Of a stretch of 57,539 nt of DNA, positions 8,128 to 19,689 are shown piece by piece. The notes under the pieces are model-generated. The model saw nothing but the letters and a program-made list of their open reading frames with translations. It was not told the DNA's origin and made no database searches. The DNA is from Candidatus Cybelea sp. GTDB taxonomy: Bacteria > Vulcanimicrobiota > Vulcanimicrobiia > Vulcanimicrobiales > Vulcanimicrobiaceae. Position 1 is the stretch's first letter, and each line of letters starts with the position of its first letter. The position numbers and the translations under genes were made by a program. The DNA is taken from assembly GCA_036489315.1 (NCBI GenBank), contig DASXFZ010000048.1, positions 1 to 57,539 of the forward strand. Reading direction: 5' to 3'.

Positions 8128-8702
8128 GTTCGACCGTAACCGGCGTGCCCGCGTTAACGACGATCGGCTCGTTCGAGTTCATCGCGTAGACGTAGCCGCC
8201 GAGATTTGGCGAGGAGCTCGTATTGACGTTCGAAGGACCGCTGCCGATATTCATCTGCCACGCGATTGGGCCGGGCGTCGCGGTTCCGTACGGAACGCCG
8301 GCCATCGGCGAGAGCTGCTGGCGCGATGCCGACTGCGCGCCGGGATTGATCGGCACCACGCGCTTGCTGATGACGGTCGCGCTGATGCTCTTCTTCTTTC
8401 CGTTCGAAAGCTTGATCGCCGTCAGCATGAAGCCCACGCGCGCGCGGTTGGCGCCCCCGGGCTGACGGACCTCTGTGATGTAGCCGATGATCTCCGAGCC
8501 GGCGAGAACCGGGTGCGACGTATCGGTGACCCGCAGCGTGAACTTGTCGCCGTACTTGAGCTTGGACGAATCCATGTGCTCGTCGAGCACGCACGCGATC
8601 CGCGTTCCCGACTTCAACGTTTGCGATGAGGTAAACGTCGTCGCGCCGGCCGGCGCCAGCGAGCCGCAAAGCAGCACGAACGCTCCGGCCGCTACGGCCG
8701 CT

Positions 8703-8725
<23 letters not shown>
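8102..8725 (-). CDS. Exported protein of unknown function, downstream of metK
   Basis: The GTG at 8725 is chosen because GGAGAA lies seven bases upstream and it gives a clean signal peptide ([20 protein letters not shown], cut near AGA-TT); an earlier in-frame start at 8773 is possible. The mature protein begins [20 protein letters not shown] and continues [16 protein letters not shown] and [15 protein letters not shown], resembling small beta-barrel domains of the kind found in TrbI/VirB10-like secretion proteins. Its C-terminal half is rich in P, S, G and N. It overlaps the metK stop by 23 bp and is probably co-transcribed with ahcY-metK. Role unknown. Confidence 0.6.
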
Positions 8726-11915
<3,190 letters not shown>

Positions 11916-11924
11916 TTTCGCTTC

Positions 11925-12092
11925 GGTTTTGCGTTTTGATGCGGGACGGCTACGTTCCGGCGAGGACCGTCTGACCGAGCGCCGGAGCAGGATGCGGAAG
12001 GCGCGAGGCAGTCGATAGGAGCGCCACACGGATGTGGCGCGACGAATGTGTCCGAGCCGGAATGTAGCTGCCCCGCATCAAAACGCAAAACC
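11925..12092. repeat. 168-bp foldback element with 37-nt inverted ends
   Basis: The arms 11925-11961 and 12056-12092 are inverted copies starting GGTTTTGCGTTTTGATGCGG, with three differences in 37. In plus-strand RNA two of the three are G-U pairs, so the helix is nearly continuous. Inside lie a perfect 8-bp hairpin, GCGCCACA-CGGA-TGTGGCGC (12021-12040), and a GCGCC/GGCGC pair (11979-12004). It fills the whole gap between two convergent genes and ends exactly at the PHP stop codon. It may be a MITE-like repeat, a two-way terminator or a structured RNA. Confidence 0.7.
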
Positions 12093-12904
12093 TACGCAAC
12101 CGCCGCCACCAGATCGAAGAACGGCTCGAGATCCTCGGCCGCCACCTCCATGCCGACACCTTTGGTGTGATAGCGGATGTCGTGGAAGTCCATGCCGGCC
12201 GTCATCACTAAATTGTAGCGGCGCGCCGCTTCGCGAAACTCGGCGACGTCGGCGGCGTTGTGCAGCGGGTAGAAAACTTCTAAACCGCGCAGCCCGCGAG
12301 GCGCAAGCTCGTCGATCAGCACTCGATCCTTCAAGCGACCCGGATGGGCGAGCACGGGGAGCCCTCCGGCCTCCGCGATCTTCTCGATGGCATGCTCGGG
12401 AGTCGTGTAGAGCTGCGGAACGTAACCCGGCCGGCCGGCGCCGATTGCCTGTTTGAAGGCCTCGTCGACGCTGCTGACGATCCCCAGGCGCACGAGAGCC
12501 TTGGCCACGTGCGGGCGCCCGATCGAAAGCGCGTCGCCCGATTCGGCTAAAACGTCGTCGAGCGTGATGCCGTAGCCGGCCTTGCGCAGCTGGTCGACCA
12601 TCGTCTCGGCGCGGACGCGGCGCTGATCTTGGTTATACTCCAGCAGTTCGTTAATCGGCGACGGCCCTAGCGGCACGCCGTACCCGAGGACGTGGACCTC
12701 ATTCTCTTTCCAGGTCGTGTTGATCTCGATGCCGACGATCACCCGCGCCCCGGGCGGCGGCGTAAAGTTGCCGTACGCCGCGGTCGTGTCGTGATCGGAT
12801 ATCGAAAAGATCTCCACCCCGCGCTCGCCCATGAAATCGGAGAGCTCCTGGGGGGTGAGGGTTCCATCGCTCATCGTCGAGTGCGAATGGAGGTCAACTC
12901 TCAA
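12092..12904 (-). CDS. PHP-domain metal-dependent phosphoesterase
   Basis: A 270-residue PHP enzyme. Metal-ligand motifs are DLHSHSTMSDG at residues 4-14, ISDHDTTAAYG at about 35-45, a glutamate in VGIEINTTW, VLAHPGR near 195 and GMDFHD near 240. Relatives include RNase AM/YciV-like enzymes that hydrolyse nucleoside 3',5'-bisphosphates and trim RNA 5' ends, which would fit a position next to ymdB, but the substrate cannot be read from sequence. The start is TTG, overlapping the spoVS end by 11 bp, so it is the last gene of the coupled ymdB-spoVS operon. Its stop abuts the foldback element. Confidence 0.9.
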   Translation of the reverse strand: MRVDLHSHSTMSDGTLTPQELSDFMGERGVEIFSISDHDTTAAYGNFTPPPGARVIVGIEINTTWKENEVHVLGYGVPLGPSPINELLEYNQDQRRVRAETMVDQLRKAGYGITLDDVLAESGDALSIGRPHVAKALVRLGIVSSVDEAFKQAIGAGRPGYVPQLYTTPEHAIEKIAEAGGLPVLAHPGRLKDRVLIDELAPRGLRGLEVFYPLHNAADVAEFREAARRYNLVMTAGMDFHDIRYHTKGVGMEVAAEDLEPFFDLVAAVA

Positions 12905-13217
12905 CGTCTTCTACCTTCTCTTCGAGCTTACGGCGTTCGACTTTGAGCGAGATCGCGGTTCGTTCGCTCTCGTCGATCGACACCAAGACGAACGACGGGG
13001 TGCAGACGATGTCGAGCTTCGCTCCCTTTAAATAGCTGCGCGCGATGGCGACGGCCTTGATCGCTTGATTGATCGCCCCGGCGCCGACGGCTTGCACTTC
13101 CGCGGTGTCGCGTTCGCGCAGCACGGCGGCGAGCGCCCCGGCAACCGAGTTTGGATTACTTTTGGCGGAAACCTTGAGCGTCACAGCCCCACCGCCGCTG
13201 CCGGAGGTGCTGCTCAC
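12894..13217 (-). CDS. spoVS: Stage V sporulation protein S (SpoVS, Alba-like)
   Basis: A 107-residue protein containing the near-invariant SpoVS core: LKVSAKSNPNSVAGALA, then AVGAGAINQAIKAVAIAR, then IDIVCTPSF-like LDIVCTPSFVLV. The family has an Alba-type fold thought to bind nucleic acid; it is required for coat assembly in Bacillus but also occurs in non-spore-formers. There is an eleven-residue glycine/serine-rich leader and a charged C-terminal tail (RRKLEEKVEDVE). The GTG at 13217 overlaps the ymdB stop (GTGA), so it is translationally coupled. The gene order ymdB-spoVS is as in Bacillus. Confidence 0.95.
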   Translation of the reverse strand: MSSTSGSGGGAVTLKVSAKSNPNSVAGALAAVLRERDTAEVQAVGAGAINQAIKAVAIARSYLKGAKLDIVCTPSFVLVSIDESERTAISLKVERRKLEEKVEDVES

Positions 13218-13999
13218 GCGATCCCTCGTAGAAAGACGCGCTTGATCCCCTCGGCCTTGCCCGTAACGGAGTCGATGGCAACGACCGCGGCGCAGAGCTG
13301 TCGCATGCCGGTCTTCTGTACGCTAAAGCGATCCGAAAAGCCGGTAAGGAAGCGATCGAGCACGGGCCCGGCATCCATCCCAATGACGCCCTCGGTCGGA
13401 CCGGTCATTCCCAGGTCGCTGATGTAGGCCGTTCCGCCCGCTAGCACACACTCGTCCGCGGTCTGTACGTGGGTATGCGTCCCGAAGACGCACGATACGC
13501 GGCCGTCCAGGTACCGTCCCATGGCGACCTTCTCCGAGGTTGCCTCGGCGTGCAGGTCGACGACGATGACGGGCGTGCGTTTGCGAAGGTCGGCCACGAG
13601 CGCGTCGGCGCAGCGAAACGGGTCGTCGACCGGCGGCATAAACGTGCGCCCCATTAAATTGAGGACGCCGACGGTGACCCCATTTGCCTCGAAGGTCCCA
13701 GCACCGCGACCGGGTGCGGTCGGCGGATAGTTGGCCGGCCGGAGCACGCGCTTACTGGTCTCCAAATACTCGCCGAAGTCGCGCTTGTCAAATATGTGGT
13801 TTCCTCCGGTTATGAAGTCGACACCGCTCTCGAACATCTCCTCGGCCGTCTGCGCGGTCAAGCCAAAACCGCCCGCGGCGTTTTCGCCGTTGGCGATACA
13901 GGCATGGATTTGGTGCTGCTCTCGAAGCAACGAGATGCAACGCTTGAGGGCCTCTCGTCCCGGAGATCCTACGACGTCCCCGACGATCAGGAGGTTCAA
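13214..13999 (-). CDS. ymdB: YmdB-family metallophosphoesterase (2',3'-cyclic nucleotide phosphodiesterase)
   Basis: A 261-residue calcineurin-like phosphoesterase. Metal ligands appear in LLIVGDVVGSPGR (residues 3-15), ANGENAAGGFG (about 36), TGGNHIFDK (about 65), VDLHAEATSEK (about 148) and GTHTHVQTAD (about 173), the usual YmdB signature. Bacillus YmdB hydrolyses cyclic mononucleotides and controls the switch between motility and biofilm. It is the second gene of an operon: an unknown gene ends 11 bp upstream, and spoVS follows with a 4-bp overlap. In Bacillus the upstream gene is RNase Y (rny), which is absent here. Confidence 0.95.
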   Translation of the reverse strand: MNLLIVGDVVGSPGREALKRCISLLREQHQIHACIANGENAAGGFGLTAQTAEEMFESGVDFITGGNHIFDKRDFGEYLETSKRVLRPANYPPTAPGRGAGTFEANGVTVGVLNLMGRTFMPPVDDPFRCADALVADLRKRTPVIVVDLHAEATSEKVAMGRYLDGRVSCVFGTHTHVQTADECVLAGGTAYISDLGMTGPTEGVIGMDAGPVLDRFLTGFSDRFSVQKTGMRQLCAAVVAIDSVTGKAEGIKRVFLRGIA

Positions 14000-14010
14000 G
14001 CCCGGGCTAT

Positions 14011-14562
14011 TTACCGGCGAGCCGAAGCCTTCGCTTTCTTCTGAGATTTTAAAAAGTAAACCAGTACCCGCTTCTCTTCTCTAAAGCCAACCAAACTCTT
14101 CGATTGCGCGGGGTCGCGCAGCGCTTCTACGGCGTAGAGCGCGGCTTCGTCTTCAGCAGCGGGGTCGCCCTCGAAGTGATCGTCGGGGGGAGGAGTACGG
14201 ACGAGCGCATCGCCGCAACGGTCGCAGAGAAAACCAACCTGCAGCTCGAGCTCTTCCTTCGAGAAGCTCTCGAGGTCGCGCGTCACGTGGACGAATGTTA
14301 GCGTGCGGTCACCCTCGCACTCGACCCGAAGCGTCGCAGGCGCCTCTTTGCCCAGCGCCAGAAAGCTGCGAACGTGCTCGTCGATCGCCTCGGCGAGCCG
14401 CGTTTGCGCGGCGCGATCGAAGCGCTGACGCACGGCGAAGGTCAAACGCAACGTCCGGTCCGTCGGACCAGAGCGAATTGAAGCCAACTCCGGAAAGCGC
14501 ACCAGCAGTGCGCAAACCAAGCTGACGGTATCGGCGTTCTCGACGTGTGCTCGCATGCTCAT
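14011..14562 (-). CDS. Conserved-looking hypothetical protein at head of ymdB operon
   Basis: From ATG 14562 the product is 183 residues, soluble and acidic: MSMRAHVENADTVSLVCALL, then RTLRLTFAVRQRFD and FLALGKEAPATLRVECEGD. A possible metal site, FLCDRCGDALV, has two cysteines three apart. The C-terminus is basic (FLKSQKKAKASARR), which could suit nucleic-acid contact. I recognise no family. It is 11 bp from ymdB in the same direction, in the position occupied by rny in Bacillus, so it may take part in the same RNA-linked process. A further upstream in-frame start is possible but would run into the divergent gene's leader. Confidence 0.6.
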   Translation of the reverse strand: MSMRAHVENADTVSLVCALLVRFPELASIRSGPTDRTLRLTFAVRQRFDRAAQTRLAEAIDEHVRSFLALGKEAPATLRVECEGDRTLTFVHVTRDLESFSKEELELQVGFLCDRCGDALVRTPPPDDHFEGDPAAEDEAALYAVEALRDPAQSKSLVGFREEKRVLVYFLKSQKKAKASARR

Positions 14563-14677
14563 AACGATAAGCTGTTCTTCGATTCTCCAATCCCACCGGA
14601 TCGACGCAGCCCAAGGGGCAGGGTCCATACGACGCGGTCCCCAGGTCTCCCCGCAGTCGCACCTAGAAAAGACCCCC

Positions 14678-15235
14678 GTGGCCCTGCGGAAGGTTCCGGG
14701 TGCGCTCACACTAGGCTTGCTTGCCTCTCTGCTTGCCCATGGCTGCCTCTATGGCGGCGGGCACGCCATGGGTGGCGACTACCACGCCCTGCTCATTCAG
14801 CTCGCCCTTGCCGGCGCCCTGAGCCTTGCGGTCTTTTACGGTCTGCTCGCCTGGGAGGGAGCGCGCGCGGCGGTCAATGGGAGCGTGCTTGCCGCGCGCC
14901 TTGCAAGCCGTTTTCCCGGCTTCGGCACGCTGCTCGTCTCGGCGACCGCATGGTACGCGGTAGCGGAAATCGTCGAGGGGCAGCATCACGCGGGCATTCC
15001 CTGGATTGCGATTCCCTTCGCGCTAGCGGCGGCGTCGTGGTTCCTCCAACGCCTCGGCCGCTTCGGGCTGGCAGTGCTCGCCGGCGCGATCGTGGCGATC
15101 GCCGGAACGAGTTTCGCGCCGCGGACGCCGACGTGGTCGCGCTTCACCGCTCAAACAACTCCCGTGCGCCCCGTGCTCTGGGTGCGCCGGCGCTTCGCCC
15201 GCCCCCCTCCGATCGGATTCGGCTGCTGCGCTTAA
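14678..15235 (+). CDS. Hypothetical integral membrane protein
   Basis: A 185-residue product from GTG 14678. Hydrophobic segments run at about residues 5-22 (PGALTLGLLASLLAHGC), 32-52 (ALLIQLALAGALSLAVFYG), 75-95 (FGTLLVSATAWYAVAEIV), 103-118 and 125-145. It ends in an arginine/proline-rich cytoplasmic tail (VRRRFARPPPIGF). There are no recognisable catalytic or transport motifs. The start is uncertain because the frame is open further upstream, but this GTG gives a natural N-terminal helix. It is divergent from the ymdB operon, and a TonB receptor follows 62 bp later. Confidence 0.55.
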   Translation: MALRKVPGALTLGLLASLLAHGCLYGGGHAMGGDYHALLIQLALAGALSLAVFYGLLAWEGARAAVNGSVLAARLASRFPGFGTLLVSATAWYAVAEIVEGQHHAGIPWIAIPFALAAASWFLQRLGRFGLAVLAGAIVAIAGTSFAPRTPTWSRFTAQTTPVRPVLWVRRRFARPPPIGFGCCA

Positions 15236-15297
15236 CGCGCGCGCCGATTCTCTCCTAGCTCCAAAACAGCTGCACTCTTTCCGATCGAAGGAGCCCC

Positions 15298-17712
15298 ATG
15301 TCCAGATTCATCACGGCGCTCGTCGCCGTTCTCGCGATTTTTTGTTATGCGCTTCCAGCCGCCGCGGCCGTCACCGGATTGGTGCGCGGCACCGTCACGC
15401 TCGACGGAAAGCCGATAGCTCACGCGACCGTTGCCCTGCAAGGCGAAGGGTCGAAGTTCACCACGCAGTCGGGAGCCCGCGGCGAGTACGTCTTTTCGCA
15501 GGTGCCGTTCGGGCAGTACCGGATTACGGCGACGCTCAAGGGCGTTCCCGAACTGCACGTCGAGGTTACGGTCTCCAGCGGCAGCGTTGCCACCGTCAAT
15601 CTGCCGTTCTCGACGCTGCAGCAGATCGCGCAGACCGCTGTGACGGCTCACGCCGGCCTCTCGAACAACCCACCATCGGTCAACCAGATCCTGCGCTCAC
15701 AGATTCAAACTTCGCCGGTGCAGAACAGCCTCGACCAGACGCTGGCGACCCTGCCGGGCGTCGTCCCGTTCTCCTACAACGAACCGGTCATCAACGGATT
15801 TCACGGCGTTACCTATAATATCGACGGCGCGCCGCTGCCGCTGGCCACCACCTCAAACTTTGCCGAGATCGTCGATCCGAAGATCATCGACTCGCTCGAG
15901 CTCTACACCGGTGCGATTCCCGCCGAATACGGCGGCGACCGCATGGGCGGTGTCGTCAACATCATCACGAATCGTCCGACCGACGTTCCGGAAGGGGTTT
16001 ACGGTACGGTCACGGGCGGGATCGGAAATCAGTCGCAGGGCGTCGGCGAACTCGACACGGCCGCCCGGTTCGGATCGAGCGAAATCTTCTTCGACGCGAA
16101 CCTCCAATCGACGGCGCGGGGCCTCGACGCGCCGACGCTTACGCCGATTCACGATAACTCCTCACAGGCCGATCAGTTCTTTCGCTACATCACGCAGTTG
16201 ACACCGCGCAGCACCCTTGCCTTCGACTATTCGAACCAGCTGGCGCAGTTTCAGATTCCGATCAATACCGATCCAAACAATCCCTACGACCCGATCACCA
16301 CGCCGGCCGGCACCGACGACGTTCAGCGCGAGTACGATCGGTTCTCCAACCTAAACTGGACGACTACGTCTAAAGACGGCAACGGAATCGTCCAAGTGAT
16401 TCCGTGGTGGCGCTCGACGCGAATTAACTACGACGGCGATCTCCCCAACGACGTTCTCGGCGTCACTCCAAACTTCAGCGCCGACACGCCGCCGTGCATG
16501 GAGTGTCCTCAGCCGGACGACCCGTCGGGGGAGCTGCACAACGTCGGTCTGCTCTCCAACACTTACGCATCGTATACCGGCTTGCGAGCTTCGGACTTCC
16601 GCGCAACCAAGAAGCACGCATGGAAAGTTGGGTTCGACGTGAATCGCGAGAATCTCGTGGCAAGCCAAGCCTTCGCGTGCTTCTATCAGGAGGGTTGCGG
16701 GGCCACCTCCGGGACGCACGATCAATCGTATTATCTCGTCGCCCCGCCCCAGCAGGCACAAGCCGGGTCGCAGACCGGTATCTACGCACAAGACACCTGG
16801 AATCTCTCGGATTACACGCGCCTCGACTACGGCGTGCGCTACGATCACTCGACGGGTTACACCAGCGGCAACATGTTCAGCCCGCGAATCGGCATCACGC
16901 TGTGGGATGGGCATAAGAATACGTTCCACGCGTTTTATGGGCGCTTTTACGCGGCTCCCCTGCTTGAAGACGTCCGCCAAGACTGCGTCCTCCTTCAGGG
17001 CTGCACCGGCCAGCCGGTCTACGACCTTCAGCCCGAACGGGACGCCTATTTAGAGGCGGGCTGGAGCTATGCTTTCAAGCCGCAGTTTACCGGCTCGATC
17101 AATCTCTTCCGAAAAACCGTCGTGAACATTCTCGATACCACCCAGCTCCTCAACACGCCGCTTTTCGCCGTCTTCAACAATGCCATCGGTATCGACAACG
17201 GCGCGGAACTGCGTCTGCAAGAGCACTTGCCCAACGAGAACCTCTGGTGGTTCACGATGACCTACTCCGGCTCGTACGCGGCCTGCGTTTCGGGCTCGAC
17301 CTTCCTCTTTCCGCCGGGCACAAACGAGCCGGGCGTTCCCTGCGCCGCGCAGCTTTCACCCGAAGATCACGACGAGACGGTGGTCTCGAGTGCAGCGTAC
17401 ACTTGGCGTTTCGGCAACAACCGCGGCTGGTTTACGACGCTGCAAGGAAACTACGGCAGCGGCTTCCCGGTAGCGTTCGAGAATGCCAACGAAAACCTGA
17501 GCGGACGTCTGCCGGCTCACACGACCTTCGACCTCGCCGCGGGCCGCTACCTAACCCCCGGCCGCTCGGGGCAGGATACGGGGCTCGGCATCCAGCTGAT
17601 CATCGATAACGTGCTCAACGATCAATACGTGATCAAGGTCGCAAACGGGTTCAACACGACGCAGATCGCCAACAGCCGCTCTTACATCGTCCGGCTCTCC
17701 GCGCCGTTCTAG
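15298..17712 (+). CDS. TonB-dependent outer-membrane receptor with carboxypeptidase-regulatory-like domain
   Basis: An 804-residue receptor. Signal peptide: MSRFITALVAVLAIFCYALP. Residues 25-100 form a carboxypeptidase-regulatory-like sandwich (GLVRGTVTLDGKPIAHATVA, GEYVFSQVPFGQYRITATL). The plug follows (NQILRSQIQTSPVQNSLDQT, GAIPAEYGGDRMGGVVNIIT), then a barrel of about 550 residues ending SYIVRLSAPF with a terminal phenylalanine as usual. It should import a ligand through the outer membrane using TonB energy; the ligand is unknown (the domain order is common in oligosaccharide and siderophore receptors). AAGGAG precedes the ATG at the right distance. A long hairpin lies just beyond its stop. 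No TonB or ExbBD genes are nearby. Confidence 0.9.
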   Translation: MSRFITALVAVLAIFCYALPAAAAVTGLVRGTVTLDGKPIAHATVALQGEGSKFTTQSGARGEYVFSQVPFGQYRITATLKGVPELHVEVTVSSGSVATVNLPFSTLQQIAQTAVTAHAGLSNNPPSVNQILRSQIQTSPVQNSLDQTLATLPGVVPFSYNEPVINGFHGVTYNIDGAPLPLATTSNFAEIVDPKIIDSLELYTGAIPAEYGGDRMGGVVNIITNRPTDVPEGVYGTVTGGIGNQSQGVGELDTAARFGSSEIFFDANLQSTARGLDAPTLTPIHDNSSQADQFFRYITQLTPRSTLAFDYSNQLAQFQIPINTDPNNPYDPITTPAGTDDVQREYDRFSNLNWTTTSKDGNGIVQVIPWWRSTRINYDGDLPNDVLGVTPNFSADTPPCMECPQPDDPSGELHNVGLLSNTYASYTGLRASDFRATKKHAWKVGFDVNRENLVASQAFACFYQEGCGATSGTHDQSYYLVAPPQQAQAGSQTGIYAQDTWNLSDYTRLDYGVRYDHSTGYTSGNMFSPRIGITLWDGHKNTFHAFYGRFYAAPLLEDVRQDCVLLQGCTGQPVYDLQPERDAYLEAGWSYAFKPQFTGSINLFRKTVVNILDTTQLLNTPLFAVFNNAIGIDNGAELRLQEHLPNENLWWFTMTYSGSYAACVSGSTFLFPPGTNEPGVPCAAQLSPEDHDETVVSSAAYTWRFGNNRGWFTTLQGNYGSGFPVAFENANENLSGRLPAHTTFDLAAGRYLTPGRSGQDTGLGIQLIIDNVLNDQYVIKVANGFNTTQIANSRSYIVRLSAPF

Positions 17713-17728
17713 CGGGCCCTCGCAGTAT

Positions 17729-17771
17729 GCCTTTGCAGCGCGTGCCTAACCCGCGCACGCGCTGCAAAGGC
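17729..17771. terminator. Perfect 17-bp hairpin after the TonB receptor gene
   Basis: GCCTTTGCAGCGCGTGC (17729-17745) pairs perfectly with 17755-17771 around a nine-base loop (CTAACCCGC). It begins 17 bases after the receptor stop. There is no following T-run, so it is not a classic intrinsic terminator, but it would form a very stable RNA end in either direction. Confidence 0.5.
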
Positions 17772-17911
17772 CGCGTACCGGCTCCCGGGAAACTCGACCG
17801 CCGCAAAATTCCCCGCCGGCGTTTAGACCGGGCACCCGTACGGCCGCAGGGTGGCCGAGCGCCGGGAGGACTCCGTCTTAATCCTGAGGGATACAGGGCC
17901 CTCAACAAGCG

Positions 17912-18940
17912 ATGTCTGATTTGGAGCAATCAAGAATCGTCGTCACGGGCGGCGCCGGTCTAATTGGGAGCGCCTTGATTTGGGCGCTCAATCGTCGCGG
18001 TATCGAGGATATTCTGGTCGTCGATCGCCTCGACTCTTCGGAGAAGTGGAAGCACCTGGTGCCGCTGCGCTTCGCCGATTATCTCGACGCGGACGATTTT
18101 GCCGACCGGATTGCGGCGGCCCAGTCGTTTGGCGACGTCGGGGCGGTCTTCCACCTCGGGGCCTGTTCCTCGACAACCGAGAGCGACGCCGGCTACCTGC
18201 TGCGTAACAACTACGAGTACACGAAGAACCTGGCGCATTGGGCGGTGGAGAACCGCGCGCGCTTCGTCTACGCCTCGTCGGCCGCAACGTACGGCAGCGT
18301 CGAGGCGCTCCTTTCCGACGAAGCCGATCTGCACACGCTTCGTCCGCTCAACGCCTACGGCTATTCGAAGCACCTCTTCGACCTCTACGCGCAGCGCACG
18401 CATCTAGCCGATCGCATCTGCGGCCTGAAGTACTTCAACGTCTTCGGCCCCAACGAAGACCACAAGGGCGAGATGCGCAGCATCGTTCAGAAGGCGTACG
18501 AGCAGATCCAGGCGGCCGGCAGCGTCCGGCTCTTCAAGAGCCACCGTCCCGAGTATCGCGACGGCGAGCAGCAGCGCGACTTCATCTACGTTAAAGATGT
18601 GGTCGACATGACGCTGCATCTGGCGGAAGCCGACGCCGCCGGACTGTACAACGTCGGCTCCGGAACGCCGCACACGTGGCTGCACCTGGTGCGCCCGATC
18701 TTCCATGCGCTCGAACTGCCCGAGCGGATCGAGTTCATCGAGATGCCCCAGCATCTGCGCGGCAAGTATCAATACTACACGTGCGCGAACGTTGAGCGTC
18801 TGCGCGCGACCGGCTACGACCGGCCGGTGACGCCGCTTGCCGACGCGGTGACCGATTACGTTACCAACTATCTCGTCAAGGGGCGGCCGCTGGAAATCTC
18901 CGACGCGCCGGTCGCCGCACCGCTCAAAGCTCCATCGTAG
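17912..18940 (+). CDS. hldD: ADP-L-glycero-D-manno-heptose 6-epimerase
   Basis: A 342-residue extended short-chain dehydrogenase. NADP-binding loop VVTGGAGLIGSALI is at residues 10-23, the HLGACSSTTE motif typical of this epimerase near residue 82, the catalytic YGYSK near 149, and KYFNVFGPNEDHKGEM near 175. It converts ADP-D-glycero- to ADP-L-glycero-manno-heptose for the inner core of LPS, which argues for an outer membrane. Other heptose genes (hldE, gmhA/B) are not in the window. The 199-bp leader is GC-rich and contains a strong hairpin near its start. An 18951-19679 gene follows after 10 bp. Confidence 0.95.
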   Translation: MSDLEQSRIVVTGGAGLIGSALIWALNRRGIEDILVVDRLDSSEKWKHLVPLRFADYLDADDFADRIAAAQSFGDVGAVFHLGACSSTTESDAGYLLRNNYEYTKNLAHWAVENRARFVYASSAATYGSVEALLSDEADLHTLRPLNAYGYSKHLFDLYAQRTHLADRICGLKYFNVFGPNEDHKGEMRSIVQKAYEQIQAAGSVRLFKSHRPEYRDGEQQRDFIYVKDVVDMTLHLAEADAAGLYNVGSGTPHTWLHLVRPIFHALELPERIEFIEMPQHLRGKYQYYTCANVERLRATGYDRPVTPLADAVTDYVTNYLVKGRPLEISDAPVAAPLKAPS

Positions 18941-18950
18941 AAGGGAACCC

Positions 18951-19679
18951 ATGCCGCAACCCAGCCGTCCCGAACGCCGCCGTCAAGGGCGCGGGGCCTC
19001 CGCGCCTCCGCCGCGCCGCGACCCTATGCGTCCGGTCTACATTGCCGTCGGCATCGCGATCGTCGCATTGATCGTTTTCTTTCTAGGCTACAACTGGTGG
19101 CAGAAGCGGCTGGTGCAGCAGGCGTACGCGACGCCGACCCCTGCTGCCGGCCCGACGACGAAGCCGATTCAAATCAGCGACGGTGAGAAGCTCGGGATTC
19201 CGTACTTCAAGGGGAAGTTCCCGAACACGCCGATCGGCGGTCACGGTCAAATCGTCGACGGCGTCAGCTGCGGTGCGATGGAGTACGCGACGCTTCACGT
19301 GCACACTCACCTCGCCATCTTCAATAACGGCAAGCAGATTCAGGTGCCGGCGCTGATCGGTTTCTCACCCAATCCCGCCGGACCGTGCCTCTACTGGATT
19401 CACACACACGCAGCCGACGGCATCATCCACCTCGAAGCGCCCGACATCGCGCCGCCGCAGGGCGGACGCTACACGCTGGGGATGCTGTTCGACATCTGGG
19501 GTCAGCCGCTGCAGCCCGATGACGTAGCCGGGTTCAAGGGTACGGTGACGGCCTACGTCAACGGACAGAAGTACGACGGGGACTTAAAAGACATTCCGCT
19601 GGCGGCGCACCAGCAGGTCGTGCTCGAAGTCGGCGCGCCGGTTCCGCCGCCGAACTACGCGTTCCCCCCGAACGACTAG
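18951..19679 (+). CDS. Membrane-anchored histidine-rich protein of unknown function
   Basis: A 242-residue protein: a basic, proline-rich cytoplasmic tail of about 25 residues, one transmembrane helix (PVYIAVGIAIVALIVFFLGY), then an extracytoplasmic domain. That domain carries two histidine clusters, TLHVHTHLAIFNNGK and YWIHTHAADGIIHLEAP, plus cysteines in VSCGAMEY and GPCLYW. The pattern suggests metal (copper or zinc) binding and is shared with uncharacterised proteins of actinobacteria and Chloroflexi as far as I recall. AAGGGA precedes the ATG. It is co-directional with hldD and followed by a strong terminator lying inside the convergent thioredoxin gene. Confidence 0.7.
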   Translation: MPQPSRPERRRQGRGASAPPPRRDPMRPVYIAVGIAIVALIVFFLGYNWWQKRLVQQAYATPTPAAGPTTKPIQISDGEKLGIPYFKGKFPNTPIGGHGQIVDGVSCGAMEYATLHVHTHLAIFNNGKQIQVPALIGFSPNPAGPCLYWIHTHAADGIIHLEAPDIAPPQGGRYTLGMLFDIWGQPLQPDDVAGFKGTVTAYVNGQKYDGDLKDIPLAAHQQVVLEVGAPVPPPNYAFPPND

Positions 19680-19689
19680 TGGCCGGAGT

